A stretch of DNA of 64,000 bases from Litoribacter ruber. Lineage in GTDB: Bacteria; Bacteroidota; Bacteroidia; Cytophagales; Cyclobacteriaceae. The stretch spans positions 186,001 through 250,000 of the forward strand of contig NZ_JAHBGI010000002.1 in NCBI RefSeq assembly GCF_018500185.1, read 5' to 3'. Shown piece by piece: positions 44,301 to 53,000 of the stretch; the stretch's first letter is position 1; the number at the start of each line of letters is the position of its first letter. The position numbers and the translations under genes are program-made. The notes beneath the pieces are model-generated. The model was not told where the DNA came from. It saw only the letters and a program-made list of their open reading frames with translations, and did not search any database.

Positions 44301-45593
44301 CTGGGGAAAGCAGTGAAAGATAGCAAAGGTAATCTTGCCATTTTTGAAGGAACAGTTCAGGATATTACCGGAAGAAAAAATGTGGAAGCAGAATTGGCGG
44401 AGAGTAACAAACGTTACGAATTGGTAATTTCCGCAACCTCGGATGCCATCTATGATTGGAACTTGGAGAAGGAAACCATTTTGTTTGGCGATGGTTTTTA
44501 CAAGATTTTTGGTTTCAAAGACCAACCCTTTTCCAATTTGTCAGAATGGGAAAGTAAAGTACATCCAAATGACCGCAAAGAAGCCTTGCAGAGTATCGCT
44601 AGATTCATAAGTAGCAAGGAAATACATTGGGAATGCAGGTATAGGTTTCAACGTGCTGATGGAGAATATGTGATGATTCTTGATAAAGCCATGGCCATCC
44701 GAAACCAAAACCAGGAAGCCATCAGGTTGGTGGGTGCTATGGAAGACATTACCCAGCAGAGCACTCATGAGGATATAGATAAATTAAGACTTACACTGGC
44801 TGATATCTTTTCTGAAAAAGATTCCCCGTGGAAATCCTTAAAACGTTCTTTGGAAGAGATTTTAGCTTATACAGAACTAGACTACGGTGAGATCTGGCTC
44901 CCTGAGTCACCTGGAAGTGCCAAACTGAAATTAGTAGGCTGGTCCGGCTCTATAGCAGAGGAAACCTCTTATTACATCTTGGATACTGCACAAAACGGAT
45001 CTTTACCAGGAAAAATTTTCAATCAAAAGGAAATAGGGTATTTTAAAAATATCCAATCCACACCCTTATTTATCAGGAAAGATTTTGCCAAAGCCAATAG
45101 GCTGGAATGCGCCGTAGGGTACCCCATGATTTTCAATGGGGAAGTATTTGGAGTCATGTTACTTTTTTCCAAGCGAAAGGAATGTGTGGTCGAAAAAGTG
45201 GCTCCAATACAGCAAAATATTTTGGACCAAATGGCTAGGGATTACGTAAGGAAAAATGCAGAGCATACCCTCAACCTGTTCTTTGACCTCTCCGAGGACA
45301 TTCTCATCATATCAGATTTCGATGGTAAGGTTAAAAAAATGAATTCAGCAGCAGAAACCATCCTTGGTTACTCCGCAAATGAGCTCAATAACATCATGAT
45401 TAAAGAGGCCATTCACCCTGAAGATTTGGAGGTATCTCTAGCTAAAATGCAGGATTCCATCAAAGGGAAATCTATACACCAATTTGAAAATCGGATCCAA
45501 ACCAAATCCGGTCAAATACTCCGCCTCTCTTGGACTACCAGTCCCTGGGTAGAAGAAAAATTGATGTTTTCAGTGGCTAGAGTGATCACCTAG
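41331..45593 (+). CDS. Giant PAS/GAF protein 2 (10 PAS + GAF, 3'-truncated)
   Basis: A 1420-residue soluble paralogue of the neighbouring PAS proteins. Modules: A 1-135, B 155-277, C 277-395, D 402-518, E 531-640, F 650-765, G 775-890, H 908-1015, I 1027-1140, GAF ~1152-1310, J 1316-1420. It ends LMFSVARVIT-stop exactly where J modules elsewhere read VARDITE/N and run into module K, so modules K, L and any transmitter are missing. The 495 bp after the stop is AT-rich and shows no leftover K/L coding sequence that I could recognise in any frame. Function as a kinase-less sensor is unproven; it may be a decaying copy, although 1420 codons remain open. Confidence 0.87.
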   Translation: MDKTYSQIFQHISSPAAICLADAPQFTLLDANPAYLAAVQAKSEDIIGKSVFKAFPDLGEDRNAGGGSKELYASLKKVVETGKEVKLPVFRYDIHDSTSGEVIETFWESHYIPLFGENNTVTRILAKIENVTDHVKTMVNPNPGISLLDEVDLKFKNIFDLASEGIALVDLEYNWKEVNPKSCEILGFSRWELLKKNFKQMTHPADLDTLDLGLKNLPESFKGEIRFYSKQGGIVWTFLSMNLVRKKDRSPYHYVAHLLDITEKKEIEIALQESEQRYQSLFLQNPDAVFAFDMDGRFASANEATLKLSESTMEALIGSYFLPLIPFEDKRRVYENFLQASMGTAITYETGLISAKGTERTLSVTNMPIKTGGKIIGVFGIAKDVTEKVKADQAIQKSRDQYEQLISTIDGIVWEANENLKTAFISPQSEKILGYKPKKWYANDNFWMEKIHTEDHQKFWKSFLEGMDQGGNFTMEYRMVGSLQQIVWIRNQVTVIKRPGRATVLRGVMSDITASKITAQELEIQQAKLSKIMERSLDVICTINEDGHFVDLSDACERVWGYTKEELTGVSFYNFVHPDDYDGTVNAMGEILTGKDIRSHENRYIHKNGHEVPMIWSAHYDPETKLIYSVASDITNRKAAEITMQLNERRYRALVQNGVDVVGIANSEGVYVYISDNIFGVTGYTAEELTGKNSESLIHPEDEHILIEALQNIHIQKQLTMPPHRFKKKDGTFIWVDTIVTNLLDDPAVEGLVFNSRDITHKIEAESALRISEEKYRLLFHSSPLPQWIFDEASLKFLDVNQTAINKYGYTREEFLSMTIKDIRPKENIPKLKKSLKKYDPSNGVHNYGVHTHLKKDGTPIKVEISGYDFHFRDKKGVMIVSVDVTERENALKQIQQHQQQLLTAQKMAHMGYWEVRVNEERLYWSEGVYEIWEINPDMSVDLEYFFSTVHPADLNYVREQVGKSMESGEPLDIEYRIQLSQFRTKWVQSLGKAVKDSKGNLAIFEGTVQDITGRKNVEAELAESNKRYELVISATSDAIYDWNLEKETILFGDGFYKIFGFKDQPFSNLSEWESKVHPNDRKEALQSIARFISSKEIHWECRYRFQRADGEYVMILDKAMAIRNQNQEAIRLVGAMEDITQQSTHEDIDKLRLTLADIFSEKDSPWKSLKRSLEEILAYTELDYGEIWLPESPGSAKLKLVGWSGSIAEETSYYILDTAQNGSLPGKIFNQKEIGYFKNIQSTPLFIRKDFAKANRLECAVGYPMIFNGEVFGVMLLFSKRKECVVEKVAPIQQNILDQMARDYVRKNAEHTLNLFFDLSEDILIISDFDGKVKKMNSAAETILGYSANELNNIMIKEAIHPEDLEVSLAKMQDSIKGKSIHQFENRIQTKSGQILRLSWTTSPWVEEKLMFSVARVIT

Positions 45594-46088
45594 AATGTCA
45601 ATGGATGCGAAGAAAGAACCCTTAAAGTAATTTTATAAACAAAATTCATATGGTTATAAACGGTTAAATAATGTAAATTAATGTAAATTTAACAATCCCA
45701 ATAAAATTACATATTATCAAGCTAAACACCTTGTTTGACATGTATATTTCAAAGACACCTATATGAAATTTTATATTATTGATTTATTAATGCAAATAAT
45801 TTTTAATTAATTTTAATTAAACTTCAAGAATTTTATTCTGGAAATTGAATTACAGCAATAATAACAATTGTTATCCTTTTCTTAATGCATATTTTCTAGC
45901 ACATTAACGTCAAAACCAAAACATACTTCTGTTTAACTGTCAAAATTTTATTTTTTCATTTTGGAATTTTTTAAACAGTTTACCTATTGTAAGAAGCAAT
46001 TAATAGAATAAAAATAACTAAATTGCCCTAAAATTGAATCTCCGCCCAATATTCAGTTTTTTCGGTCATAAGTTTTAATGCACCCACT
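45594..46088. other. AT-rich intergenic region between PAS genes 2 and 3
   Basis: A 495-bp gap, very AT-rich, with no gene. It contains a perfect 14-bp palindrome ATAACAATTGTTAT (45861-45874), a TATATTTC element near 45740 that is one base from TAnnTTTG, and several runs of TTTAATTAA. It presumably carries the promoter and operator of PAS gene 3. No terminator hairpin for gene 2 was recognised, in line with that gene having lost its original 3' end. Confidence 0.5.
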
Positions 46089-49000
46089 ATGGATCCAATT
46101 TTTCAACAAATATTCAATTATACCGACACCCCCTCTATAGTGTTTGGTATAGATGAACCCGAATTCACCATTAAGAATGCAAATGAAGCTTTCCTCAAAA
46201 TTGCCCTTGCACCAAAAGAATTGATCGTGGGCAAAACGCTGTTTGAAGCTTTTCCTGCCATGGAAGATCAGGAACAGGGAGCTGAAGACATGCTGGTAGC
46301 CCTTCGGCATTCTTTGCATAAGAAAGAGCCTTTTAAGCTTACGGTTTTAAAGTATGATGTCAAAAATCATTACACGGGAGAAAAGGAGGAGAAATACTGG
46401 GAAATCACCAGTCAACCAATATTGGACAGGAATGGTGAGGTCCTGTATATTTTGGTAAAAACCTATGACATCACAGAATCCATTTCAGATTTGCTGGCCC
46501 CAAAATTCCAAACTGCCCTATCGGCAGAAATGGATTTTAAATTCAAGAATATTTTTGAACTTTCCTCAGTGGCTATTGCCTTAATAAACCTTGACGGAGT
46601 CTTGGTGGAGGTAAATCCCAAAATGACCGATTATCTGGGTTACGGACGCTACGAATACTTAAATCAAAAGTATGAGAAATTTATCCACCCCGCAGATATA
46701 GACAGTTTTGGATATGGTTTGGGCCAACTGAATATCGATAGAAAATCGGTATTCAACACTGAGATTAGATTCTATCATCGCAATGGCAAAACTGTTTGGT
46801 TTTACGCCAGCGTGACCCTTATCAAAGATAAAAAAGATCGGCCATTGCATTATGTGGTCCATTTTATAGACATTACCGATCGAAAAGAGGTAGAGTTGGC
46901 CTTGCTGGAAAGTGAGCAAAGATACCAGTCTCTCTTCCACCACAACCCAGACCCCGTGTTTGCTTTTAGCCTGGACGGCAAATTCATCAGTGCCAATGAT
47001 GCCACATGCAGACTTACCCAGCTGACCTGGGATCAACTTTTGGGTAACTTGTTTTTGCCTTTTATCCCCTTAGATGATAAAAGGAGGGTTTTTGATAATT
47101 TTCTTAAGGCCTCTGAGGGAAAGTCTTTGAGCTACAATACTGGGTTTCTTTCCAGTAAAGGAGAACTTAAGACACTTAACATTACCAACATGCCGATCAT
47201 CTCCCACGGGAAGATTGTTGGTGTATATGGTATTGCTAAAGATATCACCGATAAACTGAATGCGGAAATCACCCTGCTTAAAGCCAAAGATCAATATGAA
47301 CAGCTTATTTCTACCATTGATGGAATGGTGTGGGAATCAGATGAAAACCTGAAAACGCTTTACGTCAGCCCGCAAACCAAGGAAATATTGGGCTTTTCAC
47401 CCGATGAGTGGTATAATCATGAGAATTTTTGGTTTGAACACGTGCTCCAAGAAGACCGAAATGCCCTTTGGGTGGCTTTCCTGGAGGGTATGGAAACGGG
47501 GAAGAATTTTACTTTTGAATCAAGGATGATTGCTGCCGATGGCCGGACAGTATGGCTACGAAACAACGTATCTATCATCAAACGGAAAGGCCGGGCCACC
47601 GTTTTGCGTGGGGTAATGACTGACATCACCAAAGCCAAAGATGCACAACATGCTTTGGAGGCCAACGAAGCCAAGTTAAAAAAGATACTTAACCAATCTC
47701 TTGATGTCATCTGTACCATAAGCCCTGAAGGCAATTTTATTGACGTCAGTGAAGCCAGTTTGAAGGTTTGGGGCTATAAGCCGGAAGAATTGTGCGGCAC
47801 CCCATACGCTGATTATGTGTATGGGGAGGACCAATTAAAAACCTCCGTAGCAGCTAGTGAAATCCTTTCAGGAGTTGACCTCACTAATTTTGAAAATCGG
47901 TATATCCATAAAGATGGACATTTGGTAGACACGGCTTGGTCGGTACATTTTGATTTTGCCGAAAAAATCATGTTTTGTGTGGCCAAGGATATTACTGAAA
48001 GGAAAAAGTACGAAGCGGCTATTAATCAGAGTAACCAGCGTTACGAACTTGTCACACAAGCCACTTCAGACGCCGTTTGGGATTGGAATATAGAGACCGG
48101 ACAGGTTTTTAGGGGAAGTGGGTTTCTCAAGATATTCGGCCACAATCCCTTTCTCCTGCCCCAAAATGTCAAGGCCTGGGATAACCTTAACCATCCCAAG
48201 GACAGGGAAAGGATAGCCGAAAGTATTAAGAGATTCATAGATAGCCAAGAATTACACTGGGAGGAAGAATATCGGTATAGAAAAGCAGATGGAGATTATG
48301 CCTATGTGCAGGATAGGGCAATAGCCGTAAGGGACAATTCTGGCAAAGCCCTAAGAATAGTGGGGGCACTGTCGGATATCACACAAGAGAAATTTTTGGA
48401 AAAAGAAGACAAACTTAGGATAGATCTCGGCGCTGTCTTTAGAAAAGAAAACAGTCCCGGCAAAGGTCTTCGTAAATCCCTTGATATCATTTTGGAATTT
48501 ACTGAATTGACCTATGGAGAAGTGTGGTTCAAGCCTTCAGATAAAGAAGGGTTAGTTCTCTCCTCTTTTGGGGGAAATGTGATTCAGTCCCCTCGGGATT
48601 TTCCATTAAATTTCTCAAAAGGAGAGGGAATTCACGGAAAAGCTTGGGAGACCGGCGAAAAGCTGTTTTTCACCGATCTTCAGAATTGTGAAGAGTTTGT
48701 CCGCAAGGACTTCGCCATAGCCAATAAGCTTGAAAGTGCGGTAGTCTTTCCGATTTGCTGCAATGGAGAAACTATTGCGGTTTTTGCCTTGTATGCTCAA
48801 GACAAAAACACCATCATCAGATCTACTTCTCAGATCAGCCTCAGTATCTGTGAGCAATTGGCCACCGATTACGTATGTAAGAAATCAGAAAATGACCTTA
48901 ATGCCTTTTTTGACATTTCAGGTGATATGCTTTTTATAGTGGGAATGGATGGTGCCTTCAAAAAAGTGAATAAAGCCGCCCAGCAGACATTGGGATACTC

Positions 49001-49952
49001 AGAATCAGAGATGTTTAACGCTTACTTTGTTGACTGGGTTCATGATGAGGATAAAGAGGAAACTGTACAGGTATTTTCTAGAATGGAGGAGCCCGGTCAT
49101 GTGATGAAGAATGAAAACCGCCTTAGAACCAAGTCTGGAAAGTATAGGTGGATCGCCTGGACATCTACCTCCCTAGTAGATGAAGGGGTATTTATTTCCG
49201 TAGGCCGGGACATTACGGAGCGTAAAGACTATGAGGAAAAACTTAAAGCAAGCAAAGATGAAGTAACCAAAACGCTGGAAAGCATACAAGATGCGTTTTT
49301 TGCCTTAGATAAGAGTTTTAAGGTTACTTACTGGAATCGGGAGGCAGAAAGGCTCTTAGGAGTAAAAAGAGAAGAAGTTCTGGGTAAAGTTCTTTGGGAT
49401 TCTTTCCCGGAGGCAGTATCATTGGCTTTCTTTGACAAATACAACAAAGTTATGTCGGAAAAAGTATCTCTTAATTTTGAGGAATTTTTCCCTCCGGTAA
49501 ATACCTGGTTTGAAGTTACCGCTTACCCTTCTGAGGATGGTATCACCGTTTATTTTAAAAACATCAACGAACGCAAGCAACTTGAGCTCGAGCTGATGCA
49601 GTTTAAAAATGTGATTGAAAACTCCAAGGAAGGCATCGGAATTCTAAACTTTGAACAGAATACCCATTACCGCAACCCCGCACTACTGGCTAAACTTGGA
49701 CAGCCAGATGACAGATTCAAAGGGGTAGAAAGGCCTGCCCAGTATTTTACCGATCCAAAGAAGGCCAAGGAGGTATTTGACACTTTAACGAACGGAAAGT
49801 ATTATGATGGCATCATTACCCTGACAACCCAGAGTGGGGAACATGAGGACTTTCACCTGAGCGCAGGCCCAATATTTGATGAGAAGGATAAGGTAATCGC
49901 TGTCTTTGGTATCCATTCCGAGATCAAAAAAGAAGACCAGGTACTTCAATAG
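46089..49952 (+). CDS. Giant PAS/GAF protein 3 (9 PAS + GAF, no kinase)
   Basis: A 1287-residue soluble paralogue. Modules: A 1-130, B 151-273, C 277-395, D 402-520, E 532-640, then directly I 651-765 (F, G and H are absent), GAF ~775-935, J 939-1050, K 1062-1165, L 1173-1280. The jump from E to I happens in the D-I-T-E-R-K linker and keeps the frame. It ends FGIHSEIKKEDQVLQ, exactly where the kinase paralogue continues into its coiled coil and DHp domain, so it is a complete PAS/GAF chain without a transmitter. A strong terminator follows one base after the stop codon, so the short form looks like a settled gene rather than a recent frameshift. Confidence 0.88.
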   Translation: MDPIFQQIFNYTDTPSIVFGIDEPEFTIKNANEAFLKIALAPKELIVGKTLFEAFPAMEDQEQGAEDMLVALRHSLHKKEPFKLTVLKYDVKNHYTGEKEEKYWEITSQPILDRNGEVLYILVKTYDITESISDLLAPKFQTALSAEMDFKFKNIFELSSVAIALINLDGVLVEVNPKMTDYLGYGRYEYLNQKYEKFIHPADIDSFGYGLGQLNIDRKSVFNTEIRFYHRNGKTVWFYASVTLIKDKKDRPLHYVVHFIDITDRKEVELALLESEQRYQSLFHHNPDPVFAFSLDGKFISANDATCRLTQLTWDQLLGNLFLPFIPLDDKRRVFDNFLKASEGKSLSYNTGFLSSKGELKTLNITNMPIISHGKIVGVYGIAKDITDKLNAEITLLKAKDQYEQLISTIDGMVWESDENLKTLYVSPQTKEILGFSPDEWYNHENFWFEHVLQEDRNALWVAFLEGMETGKNFTFESRMIAADGRTVWLRNNVSIIKRKGRATVLRGVMTDITKAKDAQHALEANEAKLKKILNQSLDVICTISPEGNFIDVSEASLKVWGYKPEELCGTPYADYVYGEDQLKTSVAASEILSGVDLTNFENRYIHKDGHLVDTAWSVHFDFAEKIMFCVAKDITERKKYEAAINQSNQRYELVTQATSDAVWDWNIETGQVFRGSGFLKIFGHNPFLLPQNVKAWDNLNHPKDRERIAESIKRFIDSQELHWEEEYRYRKADGDYAYVQDRAIAVRDNSGKALRIVGALSDITQEKFLEKEDKLRIDLGAVFRKENSPGKGLRKSLDIILEFTELTYGEVWFKPSDKEGLVLSSFGGNVIQSPRDFPLNFSKGEGIHGKAWETGEKLFFTDLQNCEEFVRKDFAIANKLESAVVFPICCNGETIAVFALYAQDKNTIIRSTSQISLSICEQLATDYVCKKSENDLNAFFDISGDMLFIVGMDGAFKKVNKAAQQTLGYSESEMFNAYFVDWVHDEDKEETVQVFSRMEEPGHVMKNENRLRTKSGKYRWIAWTSTSLVDEGVFISVGRDITERKDYEEKLKASKDEVTKTLESIQDAFFALDKSFKVTYWNREAERLLGVKREEVLGKVLWDSFPEAVSLAFFDKYNKVMSEKVSLNFEEFFPPVNTWFEVTAYPSEDGITVYFKNINERKQLELELMQFKNVIENSKEGIGILNFEQNTHYRNPALLAKLGQPDDRFKGVERPAQYFTDPKKAKEVFDTLTNGKYYDGIITLTTQSGEHEDFHLSAGPIFDEKDKVIAVFGIHSEIKKEDQVLQ

Positions 49953-49991
49953 AAAAAATTCCCCATGAACCAAAATCATGGGGAATTTTTT
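49953..49991 (+). terminator. Terminator after PAS/GAF protein 3
   Basis: A perfect 16-bp stem (49953-49968 with 49976-49991; AATTCCCCATGA / TCATGGGGAATT core) with a 7-base loop and A/T-run flanks. It isolates gene 3 from the kinase gene, whose ATG is 68 bp downstream. Confidence 0.9.
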
Positions 49992-50058
49992 ATTCTGCCC
50001 CTTTTTTGCAAACTTAGTAAGACTGTAATTCTTCCTAACCTTACACCCGATCTTCAAT

Positions 50059-53000
50059 ATGGATCAAAGTCTTTTACAAGGCATCTTTGATGGTGCTCCC
50101 ACTTCCTACCTGATTGTGGAGGCAAACAAACCGATTTTCACCATTCTAGATGTGAATAAGTCCTATCTCAGGGACACAAATAGGGACAAAGAGGATTTGA
50201 TTGGCAAGGGGATTTTTGAGGCCTTTCCGAGTCTGGGTGACGACAATGGACCCAAAAACCTGGAAAACAGTTTGAACAAAATAATCCGGGAAAAAAAGGC
50301 CCATGAAATGCCGATCGTAAAGTACGATGTCTTTAACCATCGAACCGGCAAAATCGAGGAACACTATTGGGAACCCATTAATACACCCATTTTAAATGAG
50401 CAGGGGGAGGTAGAATGTATTATCCATCAAGTCAAGGAGGTAACGGATTATGTATTGCTTCAAATTAAAAACAATTCGGAGAAATCACAACTAGAAGAGA
50501 CTAAGCTTAAATTTGAATCGGTATTCAACTTCAGTTCTGCAGGTATTGCTATGCTTGATCTAGACGGCAGGTGGATAGAAGTTAACCCCAAAATATGCGA
50601 GATCACGGGCTACAGCAGAAAGGAACTGTTTGAAATGACTTTTCAGGACCTCACCCACCCAGATGATCTGAAAAATGACCTTGAGCATGTCCAAATGCTA
50701 CTTGAGGATAAAATCAAACACTATAAACTCGAAAAAAGATACCTTCATAAAGATGGTCATGTGATATGGGCTTGGCTCAGTGTGACCTTGGTCAGAAAAG
50801 GTAATGGCAAACCCTATCATTTCATTTCCCATGTGCTGGACATCACAGATAAAAAAGAAAACGAAAAAGCTTTATTGGTAAGCGAAAACCGATACGAATC
50901 ACTTTTTCAACACCACCCAGACGCCGTTTTTGCCTTTGATCTGAACGGCAAATTTATTGAAGCCAATCAAAATGCTGTGGCAATAGCGGAGGGAAGTTTA
51001 TCAAAACTTTTAGACTCAAACTTTTTGGTATTTCTTCCTGATGGGGAAAAACAGCGTGTATCCGACTATTTCCAAAGGGCCAAAAATGGTGAACAGCTCA
51101 ATTACAATATAGATTTCACCTCTTTCAAAAACACAAAACTGCGCCTTAATATCACCAACCTCCCCATTTATCAAGGTGAGGAAATAACGGGCGTTTATGG
51201 CATTGCAAAAGATATTACGGCCTCAGAACAAGCCAAGACTGAATTAAAAGAATCCAGGGACCGGCTTGAAAAGGTCTATAGCAGGTCACTGGACGTAATC
51301 TGCACCATAGATCGGGAAGGCAACTTCCAGGAAGTGAGCCAGGCCAGTCATAAAATTTGGGGCTTTTCACCTGAAGAGCTTACCGGGAGGTTGTACATTG
51401 ACTTGGTCCATCCTGATGATCGGGACATTACCCTTGCTGCAGCCCAGGCCATCATGCAAGGCCAGGATGTCACCGCCTTCCAAAACCGATACCTTCGAAA
51501 AGACGGCAAGGTTGTCCCCATTATCTGGTCAGCTCATTATGACCCTGAAGACCAGCTCATGTTTTGCGTTGCTAGAGACGGAAGGGAAAAGATAGAGGCG
51601 GAAATCATCTTGAGAAAGAATGAAGAAAGGTTCAGAAAACTTGTCCAAGACGGTAGCGACTTGATCGCCATTTTGGATGAAGAAGGAAATTACGCCTATG
51701 TGAGCCCCACCTCCTACTCCATACTTGAGATTAGCCCAGAGGAGCTTTTGGGCAAAAGCGCATTTGATTACATCCATCCGGAAGATGTGGATAATGTATA
51801 TGAGCATTTTGGCAGACTGGAAAGGGAGAGACGGATTAGCCTTCCTCCATTTAGGTTTCAAAACAAGCACGGCCAATGGCGCTGGATGGAAACCCAAATA
51901 ACCAACCTTTTGGAAGATTCTACCATCAAAGGAATTGTGGCCAATTCCAGGGATATTACTGAAAGAATCAAGGCTGAAATTGAACTTCAACAGACAGCCG
52001 AAAAATATTGGACGCTGTTCAACTCCAGCCCCCTACCCCAATGGATCTATGATCTGGAAACTTTACGCTTCCTAGATGTCAACCATGCCACGGTAGAATT
52101 TTATGGGTATGACCAGGAGGAATTTTTGAGAATGACCCTTGCGGATATCCGACCTGCGGAAGAAATTGACAAAATGATGATCGCCCACCAGAAAAATCTG
52201 GGAGAAAAATCTACACACAAATTCGGCATCTTTACCCACCAAAAATGTAACGGTGAACTGGCAAAGATGGAGATCTATGGTTATGCTCTTACCTATCAAG
52301 ACCTTCCCGCCAAAATGATCATTGCCTTGGACGTTACGGAGCGAGAAGAAGCCTTGTCCAGGCTTTATGATAGGGAAAACAAACTCGTAGCCGCCCAAAA
52401 ACTGGCCAAAATAGGATATTGGCAGAATAATCTAGAAAAGCAACAAATCGATTGGTCAGATGAGGTGTATGAAATGTTTGGGGTTCCTCTTGGGACTGTC
52501 ATTACTGAACAACACCACTGGGCGCCGATTCCGGAGGAGGAAAGAACGACCTTCCGCAAAGTCATTCAGAATTGCATTGCAAACAAAGACAGTTACGAAT
52601 TTGAACATAGCATAGTCCTTCCGGATGGATCAGTAAAATGGATTAAGGAATTTGGCTATTATCGGCCGAATCTCGATGGCGATTGGGTGCTTTCGGGCAC
52701 TGTGCAGGACATCACCAAAGATCGCTTGGCCAAAGAACTCCTCATTGAAAGCGAATCCCGCTATCGGGCTATTATTGAATCACACACCAGCTTTGTGATC
52801 AGAACGGACCTGGAGGGCCAATACACCTTTTGTAATGAAAAGTATGAGGAAACCTTTGCCTGGATTTATTCCGATGGAAAAATCCTAGGCAAAAAAGCCG
52901 TGGACTCTATTATGCCTTATCATTTGGAAAAAATGGAAGAGACAATTGAAAAATGCCTTACATTCTCCAATGAAGCATTTAGAGTAGAAATTGACAAGAG

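Noticed and set aside
45594-46088. Insertion sequence that truncated PAS gene 2
   Set aside because: No terminal inverted repeats, target duplication or transposase frame were seen in the gap.
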